A stretch of 64,000 nt of DNA from Polynucleobacter necessarius (GTDB lineage Bacteria > Pseudomonadota > Gammaproteobacteria > Burkholderiales > Burkholderiaceae), in assembly GCF_900095205.1 (NCBI RefSeq), contig NZ_LT606951.1:1550001-1614000 (forward strand), given 5' to 3'. The notes beneath the pieces were generated by a model that was not told the origin of the DNA, searched no databases, and saw only the letters and a list, made by a program, of their open reading frames with translations. Position numbers and translations under genes: made by a program. Shown in pieces: positions 18,723-28,335 of the stretch (its first letter is position 1; the number at the start of each line of letters is the position of its first letter).

Positions 18723-19806
18723 TTACCGAATTACTGACAAGGCTGCTATTCTAGCAAAAAATTCCTGCCAAGTCAGGGATTTACCTGCTGATTGAGCTTG
18801 TTTTTCAGCATTCAAGGACAACTGCAGGGCAATTCTGGCCCTAGGAGCCGACAGACTGCCTGACGCTAGGCATCCAGAAATATCGACCTCCGGTAAGTCA
18901 ACAACCGTTTCTCCCGCCCCGGTTCTGCTTGTTCTAACCAAGGCAATACCGTGCTTGACTGCTGCTTATTAAGGATTCCTTCCAGGCATCATGAAAGCCG
19001 CCTATACCCGTGTCCCAGCAAGAATTAACCCCTTCTACCTTGAGTTCAAACCAGTGGGTGATGGTTTCAGAGCGTGCGCCCGCATGGCTCGTTAATATTT
19101 CTACCCAAGGCCACTCATTTGCCTTTGGAATGGGCAAATCCTCGATCCAAGCGCCTGAACCGCTTTCACGCCCGAGAGCCAAGATGGATTAATAATCCAA
19201 CGGAGCTACTGGGTGAAGCCTGAATAGGTGCATTTAGAGCCCTACCGTGTCGTTTTGAAAGATCCATGCCCCATACAACCGCGACCGTCCATAACCGCGT
19301 AGATGCCACCAGGGCAATTGTCAATGGAGGTTGAAGCCCAGCGAATTGCATCTAGCAGATTTGACGGCCCATCTGCTTGGGGGCATTAGCTGGCAACATC
19401 GCGCCGGTCAGGATGACTCTTTTGCCCAAATTTTGAGCAAATTTTCCACAGGTAAGCTGCAAAAAGACTCCGGTTTCTTCAATCGTATCGGTTCCGTGTG
19501 AGTGATCACTATCCCTTTGACCAAGGTGTTATCAATGGCAGCCCTCACAATCTCACCAAGCAGGCTCAATAAAGGCTCCGTGAGATTGCGACTGTTGATA
19601 TTGGCAACCTGCTGAGCAACTAGCTTAATTTCTTCAGGGATGGCCGATTGAATGTGCGTCAACAAGGAAGCAATTTCAACACGCCCAGCCTCATATTGCA
19701 TGGGATTTTCATCTGGTCTAGCAGCGATTCCAGCAATCGTGCCTCCCATCATCCCTAAAACTAAGATATGGGGTGAATTTTGTGCATTATTTTGAATTGA
19801 GCTCAT
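18723..19806 (-). pseudogene. L-asparaginase, degraded
   Basis: Relic of an asparaginase of the type that hydrolyses asparagine to aspartate and ammonia. The ATG at 19806 leads into HILVLGMMGGTIAG, the first catalytic Thr region. Then come GIVITHT-like sequence, and in other frames ILTGAMLPANAP, ADGPSNLLDAIRWAS and a C-terminal piece with LVRTSRTGAGET. At least four changes of frame (near 19470, 19360, 19250 and 18940) separate these pieces. No single frame holds both active-site threonines. It is divergent from lexA, with 60 bases between the two start codons. Confidence 0.88.
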
Positions 19807-19849
19807 TCCTTCATTATCCCCTCTAAATTGCTTGATATATCAAAAACTG

Positions 19850-19865
19850 CTGTATACAATCCCAG
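19850..19865 (+). promoter_or_regulatory. LexA (SOS) operator upstream of lexA
   Basis: CTGT at 19850-19853, eight bases, then CCAG at 19862-19865: one mismatch from the CTGT-N8-ACAG operator used in beta- and gammaproteobacteria. It ends one base before the lexA ATG, so bound LexA would block its own gene. Confidence 0.75.
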
Positions 19866-19866
19866 T

Positions 19867-20586
19867 ATGGACATAAACACAGTCGATTTCCCGGAGGAGC
19901 TGACTGCCCTCCCCAAACTCACTCCGCGTCAGAATGAGATATTGGAGTTAATTACCAAGGCTATCGATGAGAGCGGCCTGCCGCCAACGCGAGCAGAGAT
20001 TGCGACCCAACTCGGATTTGCCTCTGCAAATGCAGCTGAGGAACATTTACGTGCATTAGCAAAAAAAGGTTATATCAAACTAACACCTGGCACATCACGC
20101 GGCATTCGTATCCCGCAACGATTCAATCAATCACATAACAGCAATAAATATCGTCAATTATCTTTGCCATCAGGAACACTTCAGCAACTGACATTACCCT
20201 TAATTGGACGTGTTGCTGCTGGATCACCGATCATGGCTGTACAACATATTGAAAAACATGTGCCTATTGACCCGAGCTTATTTAGCAAGGGTGCTGATTA
20301 CTTATTAAAAGTAAAAGGTATGAGCATGCGTGATGCAGGAATTTTGGATGGCGACTACTTGGCAGCGAGAAAAACGACTGAAGTTCGCAATGGTGACATC
20401 GTAGTAGCTCGCCTAGATGACGAAGTTACGGTCAAGCGTTGGCAACAAAAGAAAACTGCCAACGGCATGGTCATTGAGTTACAAGCAGAAAATCCAGACT
20501 TCAAAAATATTTTGGTAGACGATCGTCAGCCTAATTTTGCAATTGAAGGCCAGGCAGTTGGTCTGATTCGAGCTGAAGGACTATAA
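19867..20586 (+). CDS. lexA: SOS repressor LexA
   Basis: Transcriptional repressor of DNA-damage genes, inactivated by RecA-stimulated self-cleavage. The winged-helix domain contains [12 protein letters not shown] and the recognition segment [13 protein letters not shown]. The Ala-Gly cleavage site is in GRVAAGSPI, the catalytic Ser in [11 protein letters not shown] and the catalytic Lys in [13 protein letters not shown] start at ATG 19867 (239 residues, [12 protein letters not shown]). An in-frame upstream codon at 19828 would run through the SOS box and is rejected. The gene is intact and followed by a strong terminator. Confidence 0.96.
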   Translation: MDINTVDFPEELTALPKLTPRQNEILELITKAIDESGLPPTRAEIATQLGFASANAAEEHLRALAKKGYIKLTPGTSRGIRIPQRFNQSHNSNKYRQLSLPSGTLQQLTLPLIGRVAAGSPIMAVQHIEKHVPIDPSLFSKGADYLLKVKGMSMRDAGILDGDYLAARKTTEVRNGDIVVARLDDEVTVKRWQQKKTANGMVIELQAENPDFKNILVDDRQPNFAIEGQAVGLIRAEGL

Positions 20587-20602
20587 GGCAGCCCCTTGAA
20601 AC

Positions 20603-20630
20603 AAAAGGCCTCTTATTAGAGGCCTTTTTT
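20603..20630. terminator. Intrinsic terminator after lexA
   Basis: AAAAGGCCTCT pairs with AGAGGCCTTTT around a 4-base loop, with a T run at 20625-20630. The A run on the other side lets it also serve the convergent lipoprotein gene. Confidence 0.85.
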
Positions 20631-20665
20631 AATTTCATCAATCAGCAGATTGATTGGTAACTTCC

Positions 20666-21127
20666 TTACTTACGGACAGGAGCTACTACGTTTGCATTCT
20701 TTGGTGACGAAGTAATAATAATGACTGATTTTGGTCCGCCGAGAGAACTATCCACAATTTCTACAGTTGCAGTTCTATCACCCTTTGTAAAAACTAAAAT
20801 ACTAGTTTTTGCCTTCACTGCAGTGACCGTTGTCCAACCATTCTTAGGGTACTCAGATTGAAAAAATGCATAAACATCGATAGCGCCTTGCAGAGCATTG
20901 ACAGTCGCCTTGCCTACCCATTCATTGCCACGACCAATAATGATTGAATCAGATCCGTTTAGACGTGCACCTTGTGGCAATAACATATCGCCCAATAATT
21001 GCGTTTGCACTTCTTGAACTTCCTGGGGTGATCCAGAAGGAGAGTCGCCAGAACTGGCGCAAGCACCCAATACAGTTGCCAAAAACAATGCATGGGCGCT
21101 GAGTTTAAGAGTTCTGTATTTGATCAT
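20666..21127 (-). CDS. Uncharacterised outer-membrane-type lipoprotein
   Basis: 153 residues from ATG 21127 (MIKYRTLKL); a GTG six bases upstream is less likely. A signal peptide ends in the lipobox TVLGAC, followed by a Ser/Gly-rich linker. The domain after it has LLPQGARLNGSDSIIIGRGNEWVG, an aromatic segment DVYAFFQSEYPKNGW and a beta-rich end. I do not recognise the family. The pattern of a lipid anchor plus a small alpha/beta domain with a conserved GW suggests a DUF of Burkholderiales. It lies between lexA and two tRNA genes. Confidence 0.75.
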   Translation of the reverse strand: MIKYRTLKLSAHALFLATVLGACASSGDSPSGSPQEVQEVQTQLLGDMLLPQGARLNGSDSIIIGRGNEWVGKATVNALQGAIDVYAFFQSEYPKNGWTTVTAVKAKTSILVFTKGDRTATVEIVDSSLGGPKSVIIITSSPKNANVVAPVRK

Positions 21128-21216
21128 GTGCACTTTATATAAAGGTAGTCGACGCTTTTACTCACATTAGTTAAAAGTATTTTAGGTGATGCACCTAATT
21201 CGTCAAGACAAATTAC

Positions 21217-21290
21217 TGGAGGCGCGTGAGGGAATCGAACCCCCGTACGAAGCTTTGCAGGCTCCTGCCTAACCACTCGGCCAACGCGCC
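21217..21290 (-). tRNA. tRNA-Cys (anticodon GCA)
   Basis: Read on the minus strand: acceptor GGCGCG pairs with CGCGCC; the D arm has GGCCGAGTGGTTAGGC; the anticodon loop CTGCAAA carries GCA; the T arm is GGGGGTTCGAATCCC; the 3' CCA is encoded. It is 74 bases long and all stems pair. Confidence 0.97.
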
Positions 21291-21307
21291 AAACACTTGA
21301 ATCAAAA

Positions 21308-21333
21308 ATGGGAAGCTTTTTAGGGCTTCCCAT
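21308..21333 (-). repeat. Hairpin in the tRNA-Gly to tRNA-Cys spacer
   Basis: ATGGGAAGC at 21308-21316 and GCTTCCCAT at 21325-21333 are exact complements with an 8-base loop. It lies between two tRNAs that are probably cotranscribed, tRNA-Gly first. It lacks a T run, so it is more likely a processing signal than a terminator. Confidence 0.5.
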
Positions 21334-21339
21334 CAAACA

Positions 21340-21415
21340 TGGAGCGGGAAAGGAGGTTCGAACTCCCGACCTATACCTTGGCAAGGTATCGCTCTACCAG
21401 CTGAGCTATTCCCGC
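21340..21415 (-). tRNA. tRNA-Gly (anticodon GCC)
   Basis: On the minus strand: acceptor GCGGGAA/TTCCCGC, D arm AGCTCAGCTGGTAGAGC, anticodon loop TTGCCAA with GCC, T arm GGGAGTTCGAACCTCC, encoded CCA end. It is 76 bases long with every stem intact. It precedes tRNA-Cys on the same strand. Confidence 0.97.
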
Positions 21416-21531
21416 ATAACAGGGCGATAGTTTAACAAACAATCGCAAAGAAAGCATTATTCATTGTAAATTCCAAAAAATGAGGGCTTGCAATTGCCTT
21501 GAAAGGCTTTGCTGGTTGGGCTTTTTAGGCT

Positions 21532-22107
21532 CTATTCAATTTTTCCTACTAGCTGCGGCAGAGCCTTTTTCATGTAGTAGAACATCGACCAAAGCGTTAA
21601 AAAGAAAGCGATCCAAATTAACCATGTACCCACTTGAGCGCAATTGAGCCAACCAAATAGAGTGTCATTCAGCAATAAAAAAGGTATTGCAACTAACTGG
21701 GCAGTCGTTTTTAACTTGCCGACCATATGAACGGCCACACTTTTACCAGCACCCAATAAAGCCATCCACTCTCTTAATGCAGAGATCGTAATCTCTCGAC
21801 CAATAATGATGAGTGCCGTCCAAACCTGCACTCGGTCCATATTCAACAACACCAACAAAGCAGCTGCAACAATTAGCTTATCCGCCACTGGATCTAAAAA
21901 CTGACCAAATGCAGATTCTTGTTTTAAATGACGAGCTAAGAAACCATCTAGCCAATCAGTAATTGCAGCAGAGATAAAGATGACTGCTGCTATCAGATTC
22001 TTTTCAAACGGGGTCAGCCAACTATTCGGAAGATAAAAAACAGCCACCAGCAATGGAATAGCTGCAACACGCAACCAGGTCAGGGCTATTGGTATATTAA
22101 AAGGCAT
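21532..22107 (-). CDS. pgsA: CDP-diacylglycerol-glycerol-3-phosphate 3-phosphatidyltransferase
   Basis: Inner-membrane enzyme making phosphatidylglycerol-phosphate. The CDP-alcohol phosphatidyltransferase signature is complete: DWLDGFLAR, then FGQFLDPVADK. There are several hydrophobic helices over 191 residues. It is followed on the same strand by tRNA-Gly and tRNA-Cys, and lies 30 bases downstream of uvrC, the common uvrC-pgsA-tRNA order of proteobacteria. Confidence 0.95.
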   Translation of the reverse strand: MPFNIPIALTWLRVAAIPLLVAVFYLPNSWLTPFEKNLIAAVIFISAAITDWLDGFLARHLKQESAFGQFLDPVADKLIVAAALLVLLNMDRVQVWTALIIIGREITISALREWMALLGAGKSVAVHMVGKLKTTAQLVAIPFLLLNDTLFGWLNCAQVGTWLIWIAFFLTLWSMFYYMKKALPQLVGKIE

Positions 22108-22137
22108 CCGTTAAGCATAAACCAAGTGGTTAAAGGC

Positions 22138-24048
22138 CTAGTGAAGCTGGCGATATATTTGTTCGGCAAGCGTTAAAGAAACACTCTCAACGCTAGCCAT
22201 CTCTTCAATACTGGCGTTAGCAACGCCTTTTAGACCGCCAAAACGCGCCAATAATTTTTGACGACGCTTAGCCCCAACCCCCTCAATCTCTTCCAAACGA
22301 GAAATCGTTCTTGTTTTAGCACGCTTAGCCCGCATACCAGTAATTGCAAAACGATGAGCCTCATCTCGTATCTGAGCAACCAATAGCAAAGCAGCACTAT
22401 CAATACCCAACTCCAGAGCGGGACGACCATCGGCAAAGATAAGGGTTTCTAAGCCCACCTTGCGCCCCTCACCTTTGGCTACACCAGCGATCAATCCTAC
22501 ATCCATGCCAAATTCGGATAGAACCTGGCGCGCCATTTCGACCTGACCTTTACCGCCATCAATCAAAATGACTTGCGGAATTTTTTCTACTGGTAGCTCT
22601 TGGAAATTAGCGTACCGCCTATGCAAGACCTGTCGCATAGCAGCGTAATCATCACCCGGAGTTATGTCGTTGATATTAAAACGTCGATACTCACTCGACT
22701 GCATCGCATTCTTGGCATACACGACGCAAGAAGCTTGCGTAGCTTCACCAGAGGTATGACTAATATCAAAACATTCGATTCGGAGTTGTTCAAGACTCTC
22801 TAAGTCAAGACTCAAGATATCAGCCAAAGCACGCGCTCTGGCTAATTGCCCACCAGTTTCTACCAGCCGTTTAGTCAAGGCAATTTTGGCATTGCCTTCG
22901 GCCATTGCAAGCCAGTGGCGCCTTTGTCCCTGAGGTTGGTGCAAGAAAGTAATTTTTTTACCCGCTTGAGCATTTAATAATTCATGTAAATCTTCAGGGG
23001 GAGATTCATTCAGTTGAGTCAAATCATCGTTTGCAGATTGCAAGGCGTGATTTAAAACTAATACTGGTGGAATTAAATTACCAGTCGCATTTTCAGCACT
23101 CTCTTCAAGATAATGCTGAGTAATAAAAGCTTCCAATATTTCTGCAGAAGATGGCAACTTGCCGGAGGTAGTGCGCAACCCCTTAGGGAAATACGCCCTA
23201 TCTCCCAAATGACGTCCGCCACGCACCATTGCAAGATTGACGCAAACCATACCTTCCATTTGTGCGACAGCGATGATGTCCACATCACCCTCACCTTCAG
23301 CTACCGTATCCATTGCCTGTTGTTGTAAAACACTAGACAAATCAGCAATGCGATCGCGTAGTACCGCTGCCATCTCAAACTCCATAGCATCGCTATGCTG
23401 ATGCATTTCTCTTTCAAGCTCGGATAAAACTCGGCTGTGATCACCCTCTAAAAATCGAGTAGCTTGAGCAACATCTTGACCATATTGCTCAGCACTCAAA
23501 CGACCAACACACGGAGCGCTACAGCGATGAATTTGCTGCAAAAGACAAGGGCGACTACGATTCTTAAACACAGAATCCTCGCAGGTTCTCAGCCGAAATA
23601 CTTTTTGTAAGATCTGTACGCTATTTCGCACTGCCCAGCTATTAGGGAATGGTCCAAAATAATGATTGCGCTTATCAACCTTTCCTCGGTATGAGGCCAA
23701 CCTCGGAAATTGATGTCCAGTCAACATCACATAAGGGTATGACTTATCGTCACGAAACAAAATATTAAATGGCGGAGCCAACTCTTTAATAAGATTGTTC
23801 TCTAGAATGAGAGCTTCGGTTTCGGTTCGTGTTACCGTAGTTTCATAGCGGGCAATTTTGCCAACCATGAGTTCAATGCGCGGTGATAATTGGGTGCGTT
23901 GAAAATAACTAGACACACGTTTTTTAAGGTTACGAGCTTTGCCTACATACAGAATATTTCCCGCTTCATCAAAAAATCGATACACCCCCGGCAAACCGGG
24001 TAGCTGTTTAACATCCTTCTGAAGGGTTTCGAAAAGCGAATTACTCAT
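22138..24048 (-). CDS. uvrC: UvrABC nuclease subunit C
   Basis: Nucleotide-excision repair endonuclease making both incisions. The N-terminal GIY-YIG domain is seen in [20 protein letters not shown]. The UVR motif lies near residue 205-240, and the C-terminal RNase H-like domain has the acidic motif [10 protein letters not shown] and ILIDGGKGQ. Two helix-hairpin-helix segments ([19 protein letters not shown]) end the protein. It has 636 residues and is intact. Its ATG at 24046-24048 overlaps the divergent earP ATG at 24047-24049. Confidence 0.96.
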   Translation of the reverse strand: MSNSLFETLQKDVKQLPGLPGVYRFFDEAGNILYVGKARNLKKRVSSYFQRTQLSPRIELMVGKIARYETTVTRTETEALILENNLIKELAPPFNILFRDDKSYPYVMLTGHQFPRLASYRGKVDKRNHYFGPFPNSWAVRNSVQILQKVFRLRTCEDSVFKNRSRPCLLQQIHRCSAPCVGRLSAEQYGQDVAQATRFLEGDHSRVLSELEREMHQHSDAMEFEMAAVLRDRIADLSSVLQQQAMDTVAEGEGDVDIIAVAQMEGMVCVNLAMVRGGRHLGDRAYFPKGLRTTSGKLPSSAEILEAFITQHYLEESAENATGNLIPPVLVLNHALQSANDDLTQLNESPPEDLHELLNAQAGKKITFLHQPQGQRRHWLAMAEGNAKIALTKRLVETGGQLARARALADILSLDLESLEQLRIECFDISHTSGEATQASCVVYAKNAMQSSEYRRFNINDITPGDDYAAMRQVLHRRYANFQELPVEKIPQVILIDGGKGQVEMARQVLSEFGMDVGLIAGVAKGEGRKVGLETLIFADGRPALELGIDSAALLLVAQIRDEAHRFAITGMRAKRAKTRTISRLEEIEGVGAKRRQKLLARFGGLKGVANASIEEMASVESVSLTLAEQIYRQLH

Positions 24049-25117
24049 GCGTTGGGATATTTTCTGTCAAATCGTAGATAACTTTGGTGATGCCGGTGTT
24101 TGCTGGCGTCTAGCCCGAAGCTTATCAAGTATTCATGGACAAGAGGTCCGTATTTTTTGTGATGATTTACCAACCCTTAATTTACTCTCATCAGGCGTAG
24201 ATTCGTCTGCTAAAGAAAAAATTGATATCCAACCATGGGAAGCCAGTCACAGCAATGCTCGGCATCCCGTGCAAACACCAGGTGTTGTCATTGAAGCCTT
24301 TGGCTGCGAACTACCAGAACGCTATTTAGCCAGCCTATTTGTCGCACCCGTAAAACCGATCATTATTAACTTAGAGTATTTCAGTGCTGAACCCTGGGTG
24401 ACCGAGTTCCATGGCAAAGCATCGCCCCAGTCTCATGGCATTCCAAAATACTTTTTCTTTCCCGGATTTCAGGATGAAGTGGGTGGCCTATTACTTGACC
24501 CCATTCCACCTGAATGCAACCTAGTTGAAAAGCACATTCCAAAAGATCTAAAAATCATCTGGTCAAAGCTCCGCCCAAATGCAAAGAGGATGAGTATTTT
24601 TTGCTATCCAAGCGCTCCTTTAAAAAAATGGCTAGAAAATTTAGGTCAGCTTGACGAAGATATTGATATCTTGTTGGCACATGGACATGCTGAGCAATTA
24701 AATCTCTATGGCGAGCAACCAATCGCATTACCAAATAATTTGCAATTGTTATCGATGCCATTTGTTTCCCAAGATGATTTCGACTGGGTCCTTTCACAAT
24801 GCGATTTCAATATCGTGCGTGGTGAAGATTCTTTTGTACGCGCTCAGTTAGCTGGGAAACCATTTATTTGGCACATTTACCCTCAAGAGGATCGCGCTCA
24901 TGAAGTGAAATTAGCAGCTTTTCTGGACCTCTATCTTGAGGAGGCTAACCAAACCCTCCGACTTGCCACGATTGCAGCGATGACCTGGGCAATGCCCAGT
25001 GAATGGCTTGATGGCCTGGATGGCTGGAAGACCCATGCAGGGCAATGGCGAGCCCATTTACTCAAAAAACAAGGGGATGGTGGCTTGCCAGCACGTTTAA
25101 TCCGCTTTGTCGCTTAA
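24047..25117 (+). CDS. earP: EF-P arginine rhamnosyltransferase EarP
   Basis: GT-B glycosyltransferase that transfers rhamnose from dTDP-rhamnose to Arg32 of EF-P, activating it to relieve polyproline stalls. The family N-terminus [24 protein letters not shown] contains the key Asp (DNFGDAGV). The C-terminal nucleotide-sugar site is in [26 protein letters not shown] with its catalytic acidic residue. Length 356 fits. It is divergent from and overlaps uvrC by two bases, and efp follows after 87 bases, the usual partner. Confidence 0.95.
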   Translation: MRWDIFCQIVDNFGDAGVCWRLARSLSSIHGQEVRIFCDDLPTLNLLSSGVDSSAKEKIDIQPWEASHSNARHPVQTPGVVIEAFGCELPERYLASLFVAPVKPIIINLEYFSAEPWVTEFHGKASPQSHGIPKYFFFPGFQDEVGGLLLDPIPPECNLVEKHIPKDLKIIWSKLRPNAKRMSIFCYPSAPLKKWLENLGQLDEDIDILLAHGHAEQLNLYGEQPIALPNNLQLLSMPFVSQDDFDWVLSQCDFNIVRGEDSFVRAQLAGKPFIWHIYPQEDRAHEVKLAAFLDLYLEEANQTLRLATIAAMTWAMPSEWLDGLDGWKTHAGQWRAHLLKKQGDGGLPARLIRFVA

Positions 25118-25204
25118 TCCCAAGCAATAAAGGCTTGCGGGCGGTTACAATCTTGTTTTTGATAAAAACTGCAGAAAAATAGCTCTGCCCCCAGGAATAG
25201 CAAT

Positions 25205-25765
25205 ATGAAAACAGCACAAGAACTCCGCGTTGGTAACGTAGTAATGATCGGCACTGATGCCATGGTCGTTTTAAAAGCCGAATACAGCCGCTCAGGCCGC
25301 AACTCCTCTGTTGTGAAAATGAAATTTAAGAATTTGTTAACAGGCGCGCCAAATGAGGGTGTATACAAAGCTGATGACAAATTTGATGTTGTGATTCTCG
25401 ACAAGAAAGAATGTACTTATTCTTATTTTGCTGATCCGATGTATGTCTTTATGGATACTGAGTACAACCAGTATGAAGTGGAAGCTGAGTTCATGGGTGA
25501 TGCACTGAATTATCTTGAAGAGAGCATGCCTTGTGAGGTTGTGTTTTACGAAGGTAAAGCACTTTCAGTAGCTATGCCAAACTCATTGGTTCGTGAAATC
25601 ATTTACACAGAGCCAGCAGTGAAAGGCGATACCAGCTCTGGCAAAGTATTGAAGAATGCTAAGCTAGCTACTGGCTATGAATTACAAGTTCCACTATTTT
25701 GCAATACGGGCGACAAAATCGAGATTGATACCCGTACCGGCGAATACCGTAGTCGCGCTAACTAA
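25205..25765 (+). CDS. efp: Elongation factor P
   Basis: tRNA-shaped factor that helps ribosomes form consecutive proline bonds. 186 residues in three beta domains. The loop tip is YSRSGRNS, with Arg at residue 32: this is the arginine-type EF-P modified by EarP rather than the lysine type modified by EpmA. The C-terminal signature [19 protein letters not shown] is present. It is followed by a strong terminator at 25785. Confidence 0.97.
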   Translation: MKTAQELRVGNVVMIGTDAMVVLKAEYSRSGRNSSVVKMKFKNLLTGAPNEGVYKADDKFDVVILDKKECTYSYFADPMYVFMDTEYNQYEVEAEFMGDALNYLEESMPCEVVFYEGKALSVAMPNSLVREIIYTEPAVKGDTSSGKVLKNAKLATGYELQVPLFCNTGDKIEIDTRTGEYRSRAN

Positions 25766-25784
25766 TTAGTTAACTATCGAACCT

Positions 25785-25810
25785 AAAAAACCCGGCATGC
25801 CGGGTTTTTT
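25785..25810. terminator. Intrinsic terminator after efp
   Basis: AAAAAACCCGGCA and TGCCGGGTTTTTT form a perfect 26-base inverted repeat with T runs on both sides. Confidence 0.88.
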
Positions 25811-25842
25811 AATGTGAGACCAACTCTCATCAAGTCCAAACT

Positions 25843-26943
25843 ATGAATAATGAACTTTCACCATTAATTGACCGCCTTGATCTAGCTGACCTCCCGCAAT
25901 TAGTTGATTGCGTTCGTCGCTGTTATGGAGATAGCTACCCAAACACGATCATGTACAACATCCGTCAACTTGAAGAAATTATTGAGGACAAGTTGATGCA
26001 TTCGGTCATTGCAAAAGCACCCAATAGTCAAATCATTGGGCATTGCGCTCTGACTTTTGATGGCACCCACAATGTTTCGTCCGAAGCTGGAAAGATGATG
26101 GTTGATCCGAATTTCAGGGGCACCATATTGCCGAAATCATGGCAAAAAAACGTATTGAGATTGCCCAAGAACTGTCTCTGCCAGGGTTTTGGACCGAGTG
26201 CGTTACCGATCACCCTTATAAGCCAACATGAGATGATTGCCTTCAACGCGAAGGAAACGGGTTTGTTTATTGGAGACGTTCCGCCAACTATCTCCATGAA
26301 AGGATTAGAAAATCATCCAGAAACTCGGATGTCATTGCTGGCTTTTTATCTATCATTAAACGATCGACCACATACCATCTACATGCCCCCTCTGCATGCA
26401 GAGCATGCTAAGTTACTGGCTATCGATTTAAATCTACCTCGCAATATTGTGAGCACTAATGTAGCAGCGAGCGGAAAGACAACTTTTCACGCCGTCATTA
26501 ATTCCAGTATTCAAACTGCAAATATTGCAATTGATCGGATTGGCAGCGATTTAGTTGCCGCTGTCATGCACGAACTCAGGGAGATAGAAGCTCTTAATCT
26601 AGTCTCAGTCTATTTAGATATTCCCATCGAACAAGAGACAGCGGCCCATGCCTATCTTGAGCTCGAAAGCATTGGATTTTTCTGGGGATCTTGGATGCCC
26701 AATTTTTCAACTGAGGGCAACGCACTAAGACTACAGAAAATTTACCAGTCCGTAGATGTGGAAACGATTGTGTGTGCAAGACCGCAGGGATACGACATTA
26801 AAAAGTTTGTTATCTCTGAATGGAGAGAGTTTCAAAAATTAACTAAGTCTACTGAATCAAATTCAACTGTTGCAGCAAGCCCTTGGCATGCTGGTATTCA
26901 GACTCACTTTGAAGCACTTCCCATGAGCTTGCAGCGGCAGTAA
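25843..26943 (+). CDS. GNAT-fold protein with an internally frame-shifted middle
   Basis: 366-residue open frame. The N-terminus (LIDRLDLADLPQLVDCVRRCYGDSYPN) and the stretch SQIIGHCALTFDGTH followed by GKMMVDPNFRG look like a GNAT acyltransferase up to the acyl-CoA-binding loop. The next 35 codons (about 26119-26222) are out of phase. Read one base over, they give HHIAEIMAKKRIEIAQELSL and PGFWTECVTDHPY, which joins smoothly to SQHEMIAFNAKETG. So one base was lost near 26119 and one gained near 26222. The frame survives but the CoA-binding helix does not, so activity is doubtful. Its 3' end overlaps the convergent nagZ by 95 bases. Confidence 0.7.
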   Translation: MNNELSPLIDRLDLADLPQLVDCVRRCYGDSYPNTIMYNIRQLEEIIEDKLMHSVIAKAPNSQIIGHCALTFDGTHNVSSEAGKMMVDPNFRGTILPKSWQKNVLRLPKNCLCQGFGPSALPITLISQHEMIAFNAKETGLFIGDVPPTISMKGLENHPETRMSLLAFYLSLNDRPHTIYMPPLHAEHAKLLAIDLNLPRNIVSTNVAASGKTTFHAVINSSIQTANIAIDRIGSDLVAAVMHELREIEALNLVSVYLDIPIEQETAAHAYLELESIGFFWGSWMPNFSTEGNALRLQKIYQSVDVETIVCARPQGYDIKKFVISEWREFQKLTKSTESNSTVAASPWHAGIQTHFEALPMSLQRQ

Positions 26944-27927
26944 GCATTAAACGATTTAAACGGGTTATCGACTCGGCCCGCTTCACCTTAGTTACTTTCA
27001 ATTTAGAAAGCAACTGATCCGCAAGGTCTGGTCGATTACAGATCAATACCGCATCGCAGCCAGCATCTAAAGCCATCTCAGCACCCTTGACCACTGATCC
27101 TGCAACGCTAGCACCTTCCATTGAAAGGTCATCGCTAAAGATCACACCCTCAAAACCCAATTCTTGTCGCAAGATAGAGTGCAGCCAAATCTTTGAAAAG
27201 CCAGCGGGATTTTGATCCACTTTTGGGTAGATCACATGAGCTGGCATTACGGCAGCTAAACTCAAATCCAGCCACTCATAAGGCTTAGCATCATCATTTA
27301 AGATTTGCTTCAAGCTACGCTCATCTACTGGAATAGCCACATGTGAATCTGCCTCAGCCCAGCCATGCCCCGGAAAATGTTTACCGCAGTTAGCCATTCC
27401 AGCAAGACGCAAGCCTTCGTTTAAACTTTTCGCCAATGCAAAGACAATTTGAGTATCACGACTAAAAGATCGATCTCCAATCACACCACTACGGCCAAAA
27501 TCTAAATCCAATACCGGGGTAAAACTAAAGTCGACCCCGCATGCACGCAATTCAGTTACGAGCACATATATCCCACAAGCGGTCGCAGCAGCCATCGCAA
27601 TAGCAGCCGATTCTGCAGGATGTGATGATGTATTCTTCGCGACCCACAGGTCACCAAGCTTGCGCATGGCCGATAAATGGGGAAACCATCCACCTTGCAG
27701 CGCTGCACGCGCCCACCCTCATGATCGATTGAGAGCAGAACATCAGGGCGAAGCTTTCTAATAGCCGCAGTTAATTTAGTCAGTTGCTGACGGTTAGAAA
27801 AGTTTCTTCCAAATAAAATCACACCCTCAGTAAGAGGATGAAGAATTCGACGGCGATCCTCAGCAGTGAGCTCAAAACCAACTACATCCAAGGTAATCGG
27901 CCCTGGAGCCATCGTTGACTTGCTCAT
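26849..27927 (-). pseudogene. nagZ: Beta-N-acetylhexosaminidase NagZ, single frameshift
   Basis: Family 3 glycosidase of cytosolic peptidoglycan recycling. The first part (27927 to about 27680) holds LSIDHEGGRVQRC. The second holds the signature CGKHFPGHGWAEADSHV and GVIFSDDLSMEGA, whose Asp is the catalytic nucleophile. The frames join in a run of C near 27683: one more C restores VDGFPHLSAMRKLGD. This is a minimal lesion, so it may be recent or a sequencing error. It follows acpS by nine bases at the end of the leftward operon. Confidence 0.85.
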
Positions 27928-27936
27928 TTTTTCCTC

Positions 27937-28329
27937 TTATTTTTGAGTGACAATTACATGCGCAATTGCCATATCTTGCTCATCACTGACAGTTACTTGA
28001 GCTTCCCAATTTTTCTCTTGCATAAATTGAGCTAGCTTTCCCAAATATGTCGCGACTGGTTTTCCGCTTGGCTCATTTAAAGTTTGGAGTGAACGCCATG
28101 TCATAGGCATCCTCATCCCTAATCCAATAGCTTTTGAGAACGCCTCTTTAGCGGCAAAACGTGTAGCCAAGAATGCTATACCCCGCTTGTGATTTCTAGC
28201 GAGACGATGCTGAAAAACCACCATCTCGTCTGGCCCTAAAATTTTTTCAGCAAGACGCCCGTTAGTACGATCATAAGCGGCTTGCAAACGCTCAATTTGA
28301 AGGATGTCCGTGCCAACTCCAATAATCAT
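27937..28329 (-). CDS. acpS: Holo-[acyl-carrier-protein] synthase
   Basis: Transfers 4'-phosphopantetheine from CoA to acyl carrier protein. [12 protein letters not shown] holds the metal-binding Asp and [13 protein letters not shown] holds the catalytic Glu. 130 residues. It is placed directly after pdxJ, the classic pdxJ-acpS pair, and remains intact while both neighbours (pdxJ and nagZ) are frameshifted, as expected for an essential gene serving acpP at 37082. Confidence 0.95.
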   Translation of the reverse strand: MIIGVGTDILQIERLQAAYDRTNGRLAEKILGPDEMVVFQHRLARNHKRGIAFLATRFAAKEAFSKAIGLGMRMPMTWRSLQTLNEPSGKPVATYLGKLAQFMQEKNWEAQVTVSDEQDMAIAHVIVTQK

Positions 28330-28335
28330 TTCAGA

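Noticed and set aside
19828..19866. Upstream start for LexA
   Set aside because: It would translate across the SOS operator; ATG 19867 fits the usual LexA N-terminus.
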